Below, in pieces: positions 9,362 to 18,032 of a stretch of DNA of 64,000 bases (positions are counted from its first letter, which is position 1; each line of letters begins with the position of its first letter). The notes beneath the pieces were generated by a model, which worked only from the letters and a program-made list of their open reading frames with translations, did not search any database and was not told the DNA's origin. Origin of the DNA: Anabaena sp. PCC 7108 (GTDB lineage: Bacteria > Cyanobacteriota > Cyanobacteriia > Cyanobacteriales > Nostocaceae); assembly GCF_000332135.1 (NCBI RefSeq), contig NZ_KB235896.1, positions 5,599,356-5,663,355 of the forward strand. Reading direction: 5' to 3'. Made by a program: the position numbers and the translations under genes.

Positions 9362-9829
9362 ATGTCAAAAATTGAAACTCAACAAATTGTGGATACAGAT
9401 GTAGAAACTGACGATAACGATGCTGATGTTACCACCTCATTCACAGAAACTGATGTTGTTAACGTAGCATCTGAAAAAGAAGATAGATTTGATTTTGACA
9501 GCAACACTATCATCTTAGGCATCCAAATTTTACCAGCAAAACAACACGATTTACGGCAGGTATTAATCACGGCTGGAATCAAAGGAGAACCACCAGTCAT
9601 GCAAGTTAGTACACTGCATGAAATCGAACAATATCCAGTAATAGCTGAAGTTCTCACAAAACTAAAAGCTATTTTACCACAAATAGCAGAACAATCACAA
9701 CAAAAAGAAGCTCAAAAACAGAAATTATCTGTCAACCAATCAGAGAATAACAAAATTGTCAATCCTCCTGATTTACCACAAACTAATAATCACAAGACTA
9801 ACCCATCTAATCAATTAACACTGTTTTAA
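9362..9829 (+). CDS. PRTRC system protein E-like, with C-terminal clamp-binding peptide
   Basis: A 155-residue acidic protein, first of six genes whose order (E, C, F, B, A, ThiF) matches the PRTRC plasmid cassette of proteobacteria. The assignment to E rests on position and a central segment (IQILPAKQHDLRQVLITAG...PPVMQVSTLHEIEQYPVIAEVL); function of E is unknown. The first 50 residues are very acidic and probably disordered; the last 45 are Q/N-rich linker. The protein ends in NQLTLF, which fits the bacterial sliding-clamp binding consensus QLxLF, and a clamp gene lies 5 kb downstream. The next gene starts one base after its stop. Confidence 0.5.
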   Translation: MSKIETQQIVDTDVETDDNDADVTTSFTETDVVNVASEKEDRFDFDSNTIILGIQILPAKQHDLRQVLITAGIKGEPPVMQVSTLHEIEQYPVIAEVLTKLKAILPQIAEQSQQKEAQKQKLSVNQSENNKIVNPPDLPQTNNHKTNPSNQLTLF

Positions 9830-9830
9830 T

Positions 9831-10265
9831 ATGCCTCACATTTTGATGATTGAAGGTCAAGAAATACCCATAGCTGATGAAATTGCAGCTACTGACGAAA
9901 CTCTCCGCAATGCCTTGACACCATTCTACCCAGAAATTGCTCATGCAGAAATTACGCGAACGGATAAGGACGGAATCACACAAATTCGCATGGTCAAGAA
10001 AGCAGGTACTAAAGGTTTAGGTGATATCCTCCAAACTTTAATTACTAGCGAACATCAATTTAACCCAGCTTTACTATTAAGTTGGCAAATCAAAATGTTA
10101 GAAATTCAAGGTCATCTGAATATCGAAAATCTGCTGTTATTACAAGATGAACTAGAAACAGCAATTACCACTGGGAGAGAATGGCAAACTGAATTAGACA
10201 AGAGTTTAAATATTCTCAAAAAATCTCCTCCTATACCTTCACAAATACCAATTTCCGGCTTCTAA
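9831..10265 (+). CDS. PRTRC system protein C-like ubiquitin-fold protein with C-terminal extension
   Basis: The N-terminal 62 residues (MPHILMIEGQEIPIADEI, then FYPEIAHAEI, ending KKAGTKG) match the small beta-grasp PRTRC protein C, which as I recall it normally ends at GTKG. Here an 80-residue helical extension follows (LITSEHQFNPALLLSWQIK... to SGF). This would be the modifier of the cassette; the C-terminal glycine of GTKG would become free only after cleavage, for which the JAB-type protease two genes on is an obvious candidate (inference). Alternatively the extension is a permanent partner-binding domain. Its stop overlaps the next ATG by one base (TAATG). Confidence 0.6.
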   Translation: MPHILMIEGQEIPIADEIAATDETLRNALTPFYPEIAHAEITRTDKDGITQIRMVKKAGTKGLGDILQTLITSEHQFNPALLLSWQIKMLEIQGHLNIENLLLLQDELETAITTGREWQTELDKSLNILKKSPPIPSQIPISGF

Positions 10266-11011
10266 TGCAGTCTCAATATCAAATGGCTGCTGAGTCTTTG
10301 AAAAAATACCAGATTCCCCAAACTGTAAAAGAGGGAATTTGGTATTTAGAAGAACTCAGCGAACAAATTAATTACCTCAGTCTCTACAAAGAACTGTTCC
10401 CCTGTGAATGGTTATCCTCAAAAACTCCATTGAGACAACATTCACATCCCAGTGTTTACAGTGACTTAGAAATTGAGTTTTTGGAACTGGTAAATGAGTG
10501 GTTATTTCCCATAGATTACCACGAAGATTTTCGGGAATGCACAGAAAGATACACAGAAATTCCCGTTTACTCCCAAAACACAGATTGGTGGGAAATAGGT
10601 TTAGAAGAACTCAGTTTCACAGAACAATTTCTTTTGTCACTTATAGGTTATGGACATCCTCAAGAAGATTGGAATTTTTGCTTTGGATTTATTCCTCATA
10701 AATTGGTAATGGTGGATAAAATCAATTGGGATAAACTTTCATCACTTTGTCAACAAACAACATCACCTCTGTCTCTACTTTATGATGCCATATCCATCAT
10801 TGACCACAGTACAGAATGTATTTGGTTAGATGTCACCCATGAAGAATATGTCTCCTTTGATTGGGAACAAGCAGTGCTGAAATATTTAGCTGAACAATGG
10901 CAATTATGCCAAACATATTGCCAGAAAATGACGGATTTTTCAGAATGGATTGAATCTTCTATTGACCATAGAAAACAGGTAATCAAACTATGGAACAAAG
11001 CACGGAATTAG
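10265..11011 (+). CDS. PRTRC system protein F-like (assigned by position)
   Basis: A 248-residue acidic, tryptophan-rich protein with no motif I can assign. It sits exactly where PRTRC protein F stands in known cassettes, between the C and B proteins, and is translationally coupled on both sides (1-base overlap upstream, 22-base overlap downstream). No membrane segment or signal peptide is visible. The name is therefore an inference from gene order, not from sequence. Confidence 0.4.
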   Translation: MQSQYQMAAESLKKYQIPQTVKEGIWYLEELSEQINYLSLYKELFPCEWLSSKTPLRQHSHPSVYSDLEIEFLELVNEWLFPIDYHEDFRECTERYTEIPVYSQNTDWWEIGLEELSFTEQFLLSLIGYGHPQEDWNFCFGFIPHKLVMVDKINWDKLSSLCQQTTSPLSLLYDAISIIDHSTECIWLDVTHEEYVSFDWEQAVLKYLAEQWQLCQTYCQKMTDFSEWIESSIDHRKQVIKLWNKARN

Positions 11012-11697
11012 CTAACATTTTACCTCAACTCAATATTGGTGATATCTCACATTCAATTATCAACCAAACTACTCATACAGAAACACTGGCACATCTGCTA
11101 TTTCTGCCAGGACAATACCTTCTAGTTTATAAAGAAGGAGAAACAACAAATTACAAATTTATTGCTCCTACTGCGTTGAGAGAAGCATTTGCTGCTGAAC
11201 CCATTGATTCAGGTTATTTACCACCAAATACTGTGAGGTGGGGAAGATGTCACAAAGGAGAATGGTTAGTGCAGTTTTATCCACCACAAAGTTATTGCAT
11301 CTCCTTAGAAAATACAACTTTAACAGTACCTATGCCGGGGTTAATATTTGCCGGATGTAATCGTCAATATTGGATTTGGGCTATTAAGAAATTCGAGCAA
11401 AATTCTCCTCTATTTTATGCACCATTACCAAATGTGATGGAGAACGGTTCTATTTGTTTTGGTGAAAATTCTGTTCCCAATTGTTCCCCTGAAAATATCA
11501 TGCAAGTGTGGCAATTGTTTTGGCATAGTGCTTTCAATCAAGATTCAGTGCAGGGTAAATCTAAATCATATCCTGAAAATGTGCGATCGCTCCTGTATCA
11601 ACTACACAACAAAAACTCTAAAAGATACCCAACACGGGATTTAGTGCCTTGGGGTAACAAAACCATCACCACTGCAATTGAGCTTATTATCTCATGA
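10990..11697 (+). CDS. PRTRC system protein B-like (E2-like fold)
   Basis: PRTRC protein B belongs to the prokaryotic E2-like group, thought to carry the activated modifier as a thioester. Seen: LLFLPGQYLLVYKEGE near the N-terminus, then WGRCHKGEWLVQFYPP, and the family signature NVMENGSICFGENSVP at about residues 146-161, where the cysteine of SICFG is the candidate active site as in E2-like families. At 235 residues it has the usual size. Starts inside the end of the preceding gene and ends with a 4-base overlap (ATGA) into the JAB gene, so all are co-translated. Confidence 0.65.
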   Translation: MEQSTELANILPQLNIGDISHSIINQTTHTETLAHLLFLPGQYLLVYKEGETTNYKFIAPTALREAFAAEPIDSGYLPPNTVRWGRCHKGEWLVQFYPPQSYCISLENTTLTVPMPGLIFAGCNRQYWIWAIKKFEQNSPLFYAPLPNVMENGSICFGENSVPNCSPENIMQVWQLFWHSAFNQDSVQGKSKSYPENVRSLLYQLHNKNSKRYPTRDLVPWGNKTITTAIELIIS

Positions 11698-12305
11698 CAA
11701 TACCCGCATTCATCAATTATCAATTTGCTACTAACACCAACTTACCAGCGATAACAGGCAAAATGATGGAATACTGGGTAGCTGGGAACGGAGTGTTTAT
11801 TCGTGCTGCACGTCAAGGACTGTCTGCGTGCTTTCCTATCAACCAATGCAGTATTCGCGGTTTACCTCATCTCACACCCTACTTTAACCTGCAATATCCC
11901 TTGGTTTCTGCTAAATTAACGTTGCAAATTTTACACTTAGCTCAAAATTCGGGACACCAAGAAATACTCTTCTATCTCTGCTTTACGGACGGACAGTGGC
12001 ATCTGCACACCCCAGAACAAACTGCCACATCTACCAGTGTAACTCCAGTGGAGGCAACCAGCTTGTTCTATGAGACTGCAATGATTGAGGTACACAGTCA
12101 TCACAGTATGAACGCACAATTTTCTACTACTGACGACGAGGAAGAATCTGGAAAATTTAGAATCTTTGCTGTTTTGGGTGAGATTTTCACTAATCCCCAT
12201 ATCTGCGTTCGGTTGGGTATATACAGCTACTTTTGGCAAATCCCTGCTAACTGGGTATTTGAGTTACCAAGCTGTCTTATATCCAATTCAGTAGCATTTA
12301 AATGA
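11694..12305 (+). CDS. PRTRC system protein A-like JAB/JAMM metalloprotease
   Basis: JAB-domain zinc proteases remove or mature ubiquitin-like modifiers. The JAMM signature is visible at about residues 140-160: a glutamate in AMIEVHSHH, the zinc ligands HSH, and FSTTDDEEE, that is HxH followed at the right distance by SxxD. FRIFAVLGEIF downstream fits the following beta strand. The protein is 203 residues, typical of PRTRC protein A. Probable job: processing of the extended C-like protein or deconjugation. Its start codon lies in the stop of the E2-like gene. Confidence 0.75.
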   Translation: MTIPAFINYQFATNTNLPAITGKMMEYWVAGNGVFIRAARQGLSACFPINQCSIRGLPHLTPYFNLQYPLVSAKLTLQILHLAQNSGHQEILFYLCFTDGQWHLHTPEQTATSTSVTPVEATSLFYETAMIEVHSHHSMNAQFSTTDDEEESGKFRIFAVLGEIFTNPHICVRLGIYSYFWQIPANWVFELPSCLISNSVAFK

Positions 12306-12630
12306 TTGCAGCTATTTTCAGGTAAGTTTCGCGCAGAGTCGCAGAGGAACAAAGGCGCAAAGGAATCAATGTGTGATTTAAATAGTTGAAAACGGGGCAT
12401 TGCTGAACTGAAGTATGAAATTGAAAAATCAATGATTTCAAACTCTTACTCTCTGCGACTCTGCGCCTCTGCGTGTTCGCGAAGCGTGCCGTAGGCATAA
12501 CAAAATCATACTCTTAATCAGCAACGCCGAAAATGGCTGTAAATAACCACAGAGACGCAGAGAACGCAGAGGTGAAGATTCAAGGAATAATACCGCTACA
12601 AAACAAATTTGATGTCACAGATATTACACC
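12306..12630. repeat. intergenic CTCTGCG-type repeats inside the PRTRC cassette
   Basis: 325 bases with GCAGAGTCGCAGAGG at about 12330, its inverse CTCTGCGACTCTGCGCC at 12447-12467, and ACCACAGAGACGCAGAGAAC at 12547. Similar repeats occur at 13641, 16583, 18262, 48817 and 54348. They separate the JAB gene from the ThiF gene; no gene is present. Confidence 0.7.
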
Positions 12631-13509
12631 ATGATGAAATTAGACCTATCTTTTGCTCATTCTGTCCCGCTTATGCTACCTGCACATAATCACGTTGAGT
12701 TCATAATTGTGGGTGCTGGTGGGACGGGTGGTTTTTTGATTCCGTCCGTTGCTAGACTGATGCTAGAGATTGAAGCAAATAGCAATAAAACCGCTTCTTG
12801 CATAGTTGTAGACCCAGATATCATTGAACCTAAAAACATCCCCCGACAGAATTTTCAACAGTCAGAAATTGGATTACACAAAGCGGAAGTTTTAGCAGCT
12901 AGATACAGTTTAGGATTAGGAGTACAGATTAGAGCGATCGCTAAACCATTCACTAAAAAGATTATATCAGCCAGATGGCGTAAATTAACAGTTGTTATCG
13001 GTTGCATAGATAATGCTGCTGCGCGTGCTGAAATTAGCAGTTGCTTAGACCAAAATTACTCAGATTCTCAACCACAAATTTGGTGGTTAGATTGTGGTAA
13101 TCATGCTAATTCTAGTTCTGGACAGGTGGTGCTTGGTTCTACTAATCAATTTACCTTAGAAGCTACTTTTGATAATCTTCAAAAACCTAACTTTTGTTTT
13201 AATCTTCCCAGTCCTTCTAGACAACATCTAGAACTACTAACTCCATTACCTGAAGAATTAAATTCAACAAGTTTATCATGTGCTGAAATTCAAGCACGAA
13301 ACCGCCAAAGCTTATTTGTTAATCAACAAGTAGCTGTTATTGCTGCGGAGTATCTGCTGGCATTAACATTAACTGGAGGGTTGAGAAAATTTGCAACCTA
13401 TTTCCATAATACTACAGGTTCTTGTCGTTCACTATATACCTGTGTAGATTCTCTGAAAAAGTTTACAAATGAGGAAATAGTTCCACAAAAACGCTCAGTT
13501 TTAGTTTAG
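12631..13509 (+). CDS. PRTRC system ThiF/E1-like adenylyltransferase
   Basis: E1-like enzymes adenylate the C-terminal glycine of ubiquitin-like proteins. Seen: the nucleotide-binding loop IIVGAGGTGGFLIPSVAR at residues 25-42, VVDPDIIEPKNIPRQNF with the conserved arginine context at 67-84, and VVIGCIDNAAARAEI with the ATP-contacting aspartate at 126-140. Paired CxxC zinc motifs of ThiF/MoeB are absent, which is usual for the PRTRC branch. 292 residues. A second ATG follows directly (12634). It completes the conjugation set with the E2-like and JAB genes, though a 325-base repeat region precedes it, so it may have its own promoter. Confidence 0.8.
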   Translation: MMKLDLSFAHSVPLMLPAHNHVEFIIVGAGGTGGFLIPSVARLMLEIEANSNKTASCIVVDPDIIEPKNIPRQNFQQSEIGLHKAEVLAARYSLGLGVQIRAIAKPFTKKIISARWRKLTVVIGCIDNAAARAEISSCLDQNYSDSQPQIWWLDCGNHANSSSGQVVLGSTNQFTLEATFDNLQKPNFCFNLPSPSRQHLELLTPLPEELNSTSLSCAEIQARNRQSLFVNQQVAVIAAEYLLALTLTGGLRKFATYFHNTTGSCRSLYTCVDSLKKFTNEEIVPQKRSVLV

Positions 13510-13640
13510 CAATACAGTATCAAATAACTTTCGCTGACGCGCTTCTTCCTTGAAGAAATTCAAGGGAGAAAATTATTTATGGGACTTACGTAAAAAAATC
13601 TTTTAAAATCTCATTTTTTGTGTATTTTAGGTTTTTGTGA

Positions 13641-13840
13641 CTAACCACAGAGGCACAGAGAACACAGAGAATGAAAGTTTTAGCAATTTTATATGAGGCT
13701 GCACAGAATACTGAAATCCATTGATTTATCAATCTTTATCTGTGTTTATCTGCGTACCCTTCGGGAAGCAAGCTACATCTGCGGTCAATTATTCTTGTTA
13801 TTTTATTCTATGCCGCTTCATATCAATTTGGTATTAAAAA
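13641..13840. repeat. composite dispersed repeat
   Basis: ACCACAGAGGCACAGAGAAC (13643), TATGAGGCTGCACAGAAT (13691), ATCTGTGTTTATCTGCG (13738), the 26-base repeat at 13755-13780, and TTCATATCAATTTGG (13817). The same modules in the same order recur at 18262-18490 and in part at 54313-54440. The whole 13510-13809 gap holds nothing else recognisable. Confidence 0.7.
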
Positions 13841-14262
13841 GTATTTTCGTAAGTCATGAGGAATATTTGCAAGGCAAAAAAGCAGCTACAAAACATCTAA
13901 AACCTGTTCCCAAAGTTGAAATTAAACTACCACAAATAAAATCAATGTTCAACATTACTAAAGTACAACTTAGTGCTAGTGGATGGACTCTCAATATCCT
14001 TTCAACTAGAGTTGCTACTATCACCAGTCCTTTGGGACAAAGAAAAGTCACATACTTCGGTTTTGAAACTGAAGAAAAGGCACTTCAATTTAAAAAATGG
14101 CTTGTTGAGAATACAACAAATTCGACTATTTTTGTCAGAAAAGCGGAACGATTAAGTCAAAATTGGGAATGTAAATGTTGGAATGTAGCAACAGAGTTAA
14201 TAATTCAAATAGCCGAACTAGATATAAACCAACAAAACCAGATTAAAAATCAACAAAATTAG
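13810..14262 (+). CDS. hypothetical protein
   Basis: About 150 residues, not recognised. The ATG at 13810 lies inside a dispersed repeat (compare 18465), so the native start may be the internal ATG at 13945 (MFNITKVQLSASGW). The middle, ITKVQLSASGWTLNILSTRVATI followed by GFETEEKALQFKKWL, has an alternating strand-then-helix look suggesting a small alpha/beta domain. The C-terminus is Q/N-rich. Placed between the PRTRC cassette and the clamp gene. Confidence 0.5.
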   Translation: MPLHINLVLKSIFVSHEEYLQGKKAATKHLKPVPKVEIKLPQIKSMFNITKVQLSASGWTLNILSTRVATITSPLGQRKVTYFGFETEEKALQFKKWLVENTTNSTIFVRKAERLSQNWECKCWNVATELIIQIAELDINQQNQIKNQQN

Positions 14263-14481
14263 TTCAAGCAATAAATTATTTGACACCAAAACGACTAATT
14301 TATTATGCGCTACGCGCTAAGTATTTGATGATTTTAATCAGAAAGCGTAATCTGTATTTTAGATTATGTTTCTAATTTTACAGAGGTGTATATCAACAGA
14401 ATAATGTATACATTAAACACCTTCATTGTCAATCAAATCATCATATTTTCTGGCTAAGAATTGTACAATCTCTATCAAACT

Positions 14482-14784
14482 ATGAAACTATCTCATTCAT
14501 TTACAGCCAATATTACCAAAGACACTTATGTCAGTTCATATAACAATGGTAATAACCAATCTTGTTCATTTTTTGAAGATGGAGAAACAGTTACAATAAA
14601 TTTTAATACTGATTGTCTTCATCAAGTACGAGAAACTATCAAAGCTCTTCAACAAATTTATCAATCTCTTTCTCAACAACGACAACAGCAAATTACAAAT
14701 GAGATTGAACAGTTAAATACTCATACTCTCATCCCAGTTTCTCCAGGTAATAACGGCAAATCTCACACAGTAGAAATAGGTTGA
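14482..14784 (+). CDS. hypothetical small protein
   Basis: 100 residues starting MKLSHSFTANITKD. A conserved function was not recognised. The N-terminal half is polar and probably beta-rich (CSFFEDGETVTINFNTD), the C-terminal half a helix (VRETIKALQQIYQSLSQQRQQQITNEIEQL). No signal peptide. It precedes the beta clamp gene by 281 bases with no obvious shared signal. Confidence 0.45.
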   Translation: MKLSHSFTANITKDTYVSSYNNGNNQSCSFFEDGETVTINFNTDCLHQVRETIKALQQIYQSLSQQRQQQITNEIEQLNTHTLIPVSPGNNGKSHTVEIG

Positions 14785-15065
14785 TAAACATACCTTTTTT
14801 ATTGATTTAGACAATGATTTGTAATGAATTACCACTTCAACCAAAGCAGATGATTAAAAGCCGTAAAAATTGAGAAAATTTCATCTGTAATAAAACGCTA
14901 ACAACTTTTATGCTGATGGTTTTTAGCGATTAATTGGAACTTACCAAAAATGAATTCCAGAAAAAAACTACTCTGTATACAAAGTACAGGGTGAATCAAG
15001 GTGTTTAGTGACAAACTAAGCACCTCTTATTTCATAACTTCATTGACAACAAAGAAACCATAATT

Positions 15066-16496
15066 ATGAAATTTACCATTTCTCAAAAAGAATTAGCTGA
15101 TACCCTCGCTGTGGTTAGTTATGCTGTACCTAACAAACCTCATCACCCTATTCTCAATAATATATTGTTGGTTGCGGATAAGCACGAACAAGAAATTTTA
15201 GTGACTGCTTTTGATTTGAGTTTAGGAATTCGCGTTCAATGCAAATCTAGAATAGAAATAGAAGGTAAAATTGCTTTACCTGCTAAATTATTCACCCAAG
15301 TAATTTCTAGTCTTCCCAAGCAAGATATTATTTTGGAGATTGTAGATAATGCGGCTATTATTACTCACTCCTGTGGTAAATGTCGGATTCAAACCGTTAG
15401 TCCTCAAGAGTTTCCATCTTTACCAGAAATTGAAGGGAAGAATATTATATTACCAGCAATTAAGTTGTTACAAGCATTAGAAGGAACATTATTTGCTGCT
15501 AGTCATGATGAAAATAAACAAGTTTTAGCTGGAGTTCATTTCCAATTTACTAATAGTAGTTGGGAAGCGGCCGCAACGGATGGACATCGGTTAGCAGTTG
15601 TTTCTGGAACGATAGAAACAGATGAAGAATTGACAGAAAATGCACAAATTGAAGCTGATTCAAATACAGTAGAAATCACAATTCCCCAACCTACACTAAT
15701 AGAATTACAAAAGATTTTAGGTAGTGTAGGAGATAACAGCGAATGTACTATTAACATCGACAATGGAATTGCGGTATTTACATTACCCAATATCCAAATT
15801 ACCACCAGATTATTAGAAGGAGATTATCCCAAATATTCATCTCTAATTCCCCAACAATTTCAACATCAATTTATTGTTGATAGAAAATTATTAGATCATG
15901 CTCTAAAAAGAGTGGGAATTGTTGCTGACCAAAAGAATAAAATTGTCAAAATTATCTGTGACTACCAGCATCAACAAGCTACTTTATCTACTGAATCTTC
16001 AGATATTGCTGGTGCTGTGGAATCTTTGAATATTAAACCTCAAGATGGTTATCAGCAACAATTAGTCATGGGTTTTAATATCAAATATCTGGAACAAGCT
16101 CTCAAATTCCTACCTACAAATGAGGTGTTGATTAATATCAACCAAACTACAACTCCTGTGGTTATTACTCCTGTTGATGGCATTCTCAATCAATTAATTC
16201 TAGTGATGCCGGTTCAACTTATTGGTAATAACAGCACAGCTATGGAAGAAGATACTTCAGATGAAGAAGAAGTTATCGTTACAGAAAATATTTGCTCTGG
16301 AACTGAAGTAAATGAGAAAATAAATGTAGCTGCTGAAGGTGGGAATACGGAAGAAGTTGTTAAGGAGAAAAATAATCTGATGAACACAGATTCTTCTCCA
16401 CAGAAAAACACAGCAAACACTAAAACTAATTCTCAAACTTCTGCAAATTCTACTCGTAAAACTAGAGGGAGAAAAAAGAAAGTTGCTGCTGCATAG
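15066..16496 (+). CDS. dnaN: plasmid DNA polymerase III beta subunit (sliding clamp) with basic tail
   Basis: The ring-shaped clamp holds polymerases and repair proteins on DNA. The first 375 residues follow the usual three-domain plan: MKFTISQKELADTL at the start, EAAATDGHRLAVV in domain 2 and LVMPVQL at the end of domain 3, the normal C-terminus of the family. Unusually about 100 residues follow: an acidic linker (EEDTSDEEEVIV) and a basic end KTRGRKKKVAAA. Family members are about 365-390 residues. The extra tail resembles the basic tail of the TnsC protein here and the 54.7 kb membrane protein. A plasmid copy of an essential chromosomal gene, so it is likely dedicated to plasmid replication. 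Confidence 0.9.
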   Translation: MKFTISQKELADTLAVVSYAVPNKPHHPILNNILLVADKHEQEILVTAFDLSLGIRVQCKSRIEIEGKIALPAKLFTQVISSLPKQDIILEIVDNAAIITHSCGKCRIQTVSPQEFPSLPEIEGKNIILPAIKLLQALEGTLFAASHDENKQVLAGVHFQFTNSSWEAAATDGHRLAVVSGTIETDEELTENAQIEADSNTVEITIPQPTLIELQKILGSVGDNSECTINIDNGIAVFTLPNIQITTRLLEGDYPKYSSLIPQQFQHQFIVDRKLLDHALKRVGIVADQKNKIVKIICDYQHQQATLSTESSDIAGAVESLNIKPQDGYQQQLVMGFNIKYLEQALKFLPTNEVLININQTTTPVVITPVDGILNQLILVMPVQLIGNNSTAMEEDTSDEEEVIVTENICSGTEVNEKINVAAEGGNTEEVVKEKNNLMNTDSSPQKNTANTKTNSQTSANSTRKTRGRKKKVAAA

Positions 16497-16727
16497 GATA
16501 ACTGAATCAAAAATTGTAGTGGTTTAGATTTACTAAGCACGTCTCAATACTTATCCGTCAGAACTTGCACAAAATATTCTTAAACCCTCGTTCCTCTGTG
16601 TACTCTGTGCCTCTGTGGTTCGTTACATCAAATCTGTTTTAACAACCACACCAAAAATTACTCACACCCCAAGTTTATTACTCATACATAAGCTTGGGGA
16701 AATTCAACATATCTACTTTTGAAAAAC
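16497..16727. repeat. intergenic gap with dispersed repeat
   Basis: CTCTGTGTACTCTGTGCC at about 16590-16610 belongs to the CTCTGCG/CTCTGTG repeat family. Nothing else was recognised. Confidence 0.5.
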
Positions 16728-18032
16728 ATGATATACCAACCACTTCACCTGAAATATCGTCCCCAGTCCTTTACTGAACTTGTTGGTCAACGAGCGATCG
16801 CAACTACTCTCACCAATGCTATCACATCCCAACGAATTGCCCCGGCGTACTTATTCACTGGTCCCAGAGGTACAGGTAAGACTTCCAGCGCCCGCATTTT
16901 TGCCAAATCTCTCAATTGTCAACATGGTAATTCTCCTACCCCCACACCCTGCGGACAGTGCAATTCATGTACCAGCATCTCCAAAGGTTTATCTCTGGAT
17001 GTGGTAGAAATAGATGCTGCTAGTAACTCTGGTGTTGAAAATATCAGACAAATTATTGACCGCACTCACATTATACCTGTCAATAGTCGCTACAAGGTGT
17101 TTGTTTTAGATGAAGTGCATAGCCTCAGTTCACAAGGATTTCAAGCTTTACTCAAAACTTTGGAAGAACCACCAAAAAATGTAGTGTTTATCCTCTGCAC
17201 CACAGAAATTCACAAAGTCCCTGCAACAATAATTTCTCGTTGTCAAAGGTTCGATTTTAAAAGAATTGGTGTGGAGGATATGGTACAAAATCTCAACCAA
17301 ATTGTGAATGAGGAATTAATTGATATTACTCCAGAAGCATTACGTCTGGTAGCACAAATCTCTTCTGGTTGTTTGCGGGATAGTCAATGTTTACTGGATC
17401 AATTGAGTCTACTAAATATCACCATTGACCAAAATTGGGTATGGGAAATGGTGGGAAATGTGCCTGAATATGAATTGCTAACAATAGTGGAAAGAATTGC
17501 TGAAAATGATAGCGATTCCGTAATTAATATTATTCGGAATTTGTTAGAATGGGGTAAAGAACCTTTAGTAATTCTGCAAAATCTCACCAGCTTTTATCGA
17601 GATATGTTGATTGCTAAAACTTCTCCTAGCAGTAAGGAAATGGTGATATTAACTGAAGATACATGGCAACAATTGTGCCAAATAACTAAAAGTTGGGAGA
17701 CTACAAGTATCTTAGCAGGACAGCAACACTTGAGACAATGTGAAGTGCAGGTAAAATTATCTACTCAACCACAGTTATGGTTAGAGGTTGCTATTTTGGG
17801 TTTACTACCTGCTGCTAATTCTACAAATTTAAGTCAATTTATTCCCATTGCTGAAAATCCACCTTGGACGAATTGGAAAACACCTGCTGATGCGATCGCT
17901 TGGGGGCAACAGAAATTACCAAATATGAGTCTTGAATCCCTGCAAGAACATTGGAATTCCTTGATTCCAGTCAATGGTAAGAAAGCTCCTATTTGGGTAG
18001 AAACGGTACAACAGTTATCCTCTTCTCGATAA
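16728..18032 (+). CDS. dnaX: DNA polymerase III gamma/tau subunit (clamp loader ATPase)
   Basis: The motor of the clamp loader. Seen: LKYRPQSFTELVGQ at the start, Walker A GPRGTGKTSSA at about residues 45-55, a four-cysteine zinc module (C-x8-C-x2-C-x2-C ending CGQCNSC), Walker B VFVLDEVHSL, and the arginine-finger motif ISRCQRF. Start chosen at ATG 16728 rather than TTG 16719. At 434 residues it is close to a gamma-only form and lacks the long tau C-terminus that binds the replicative polymerase and DnaB, which fits a replisome using a different polymerase. Partners delta and delta' are encoded at 28.5-30.6 kb. Confidence 0.92.
   Translation: MIYQPLHLKYRPQSFTELVGQRAIATTLTNAITSQRIAPAYLFTGPRGTGKTSSARIFAKSLNCQHGNSPTPTPCGQCNSCTSISKGLSLDVVEIDAASNSGVENIRQIIDRTHIIPVNSRYKVFVLDEVHSLSSQGFQALLKTLEEPPKNVVFILCTTEIHKVPATIISRCQRFDFKRIGVEDMVQNLNQIVNEELIDITPEALRLVAQISSGCLRDSQCLLDQLSLLNITIDQNWVWEMVGNVPEYELLTIVERIAENDSDSVINIIRNLLEWGKEPLVILQNLTSFYRDMLIAKTSPSSKEMVILTEDTWQQLCQITKSWETTSILAGQQHLRQCEVQVKLSTQPQLWLEVAILGLLPAANSTNLSQFIPIAENPPWTNWKTPADAIAWGQQKLPNMSLESLQEHWNSLIPVNGKKAPIWVETVQQLSSSR

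Noticed and set aside
13693-13809. Upstream extension of the 13.8 kb gene
   Set aside because: The extension is a dispersed repeat; the gene more likely starts at 13810 or 13945.
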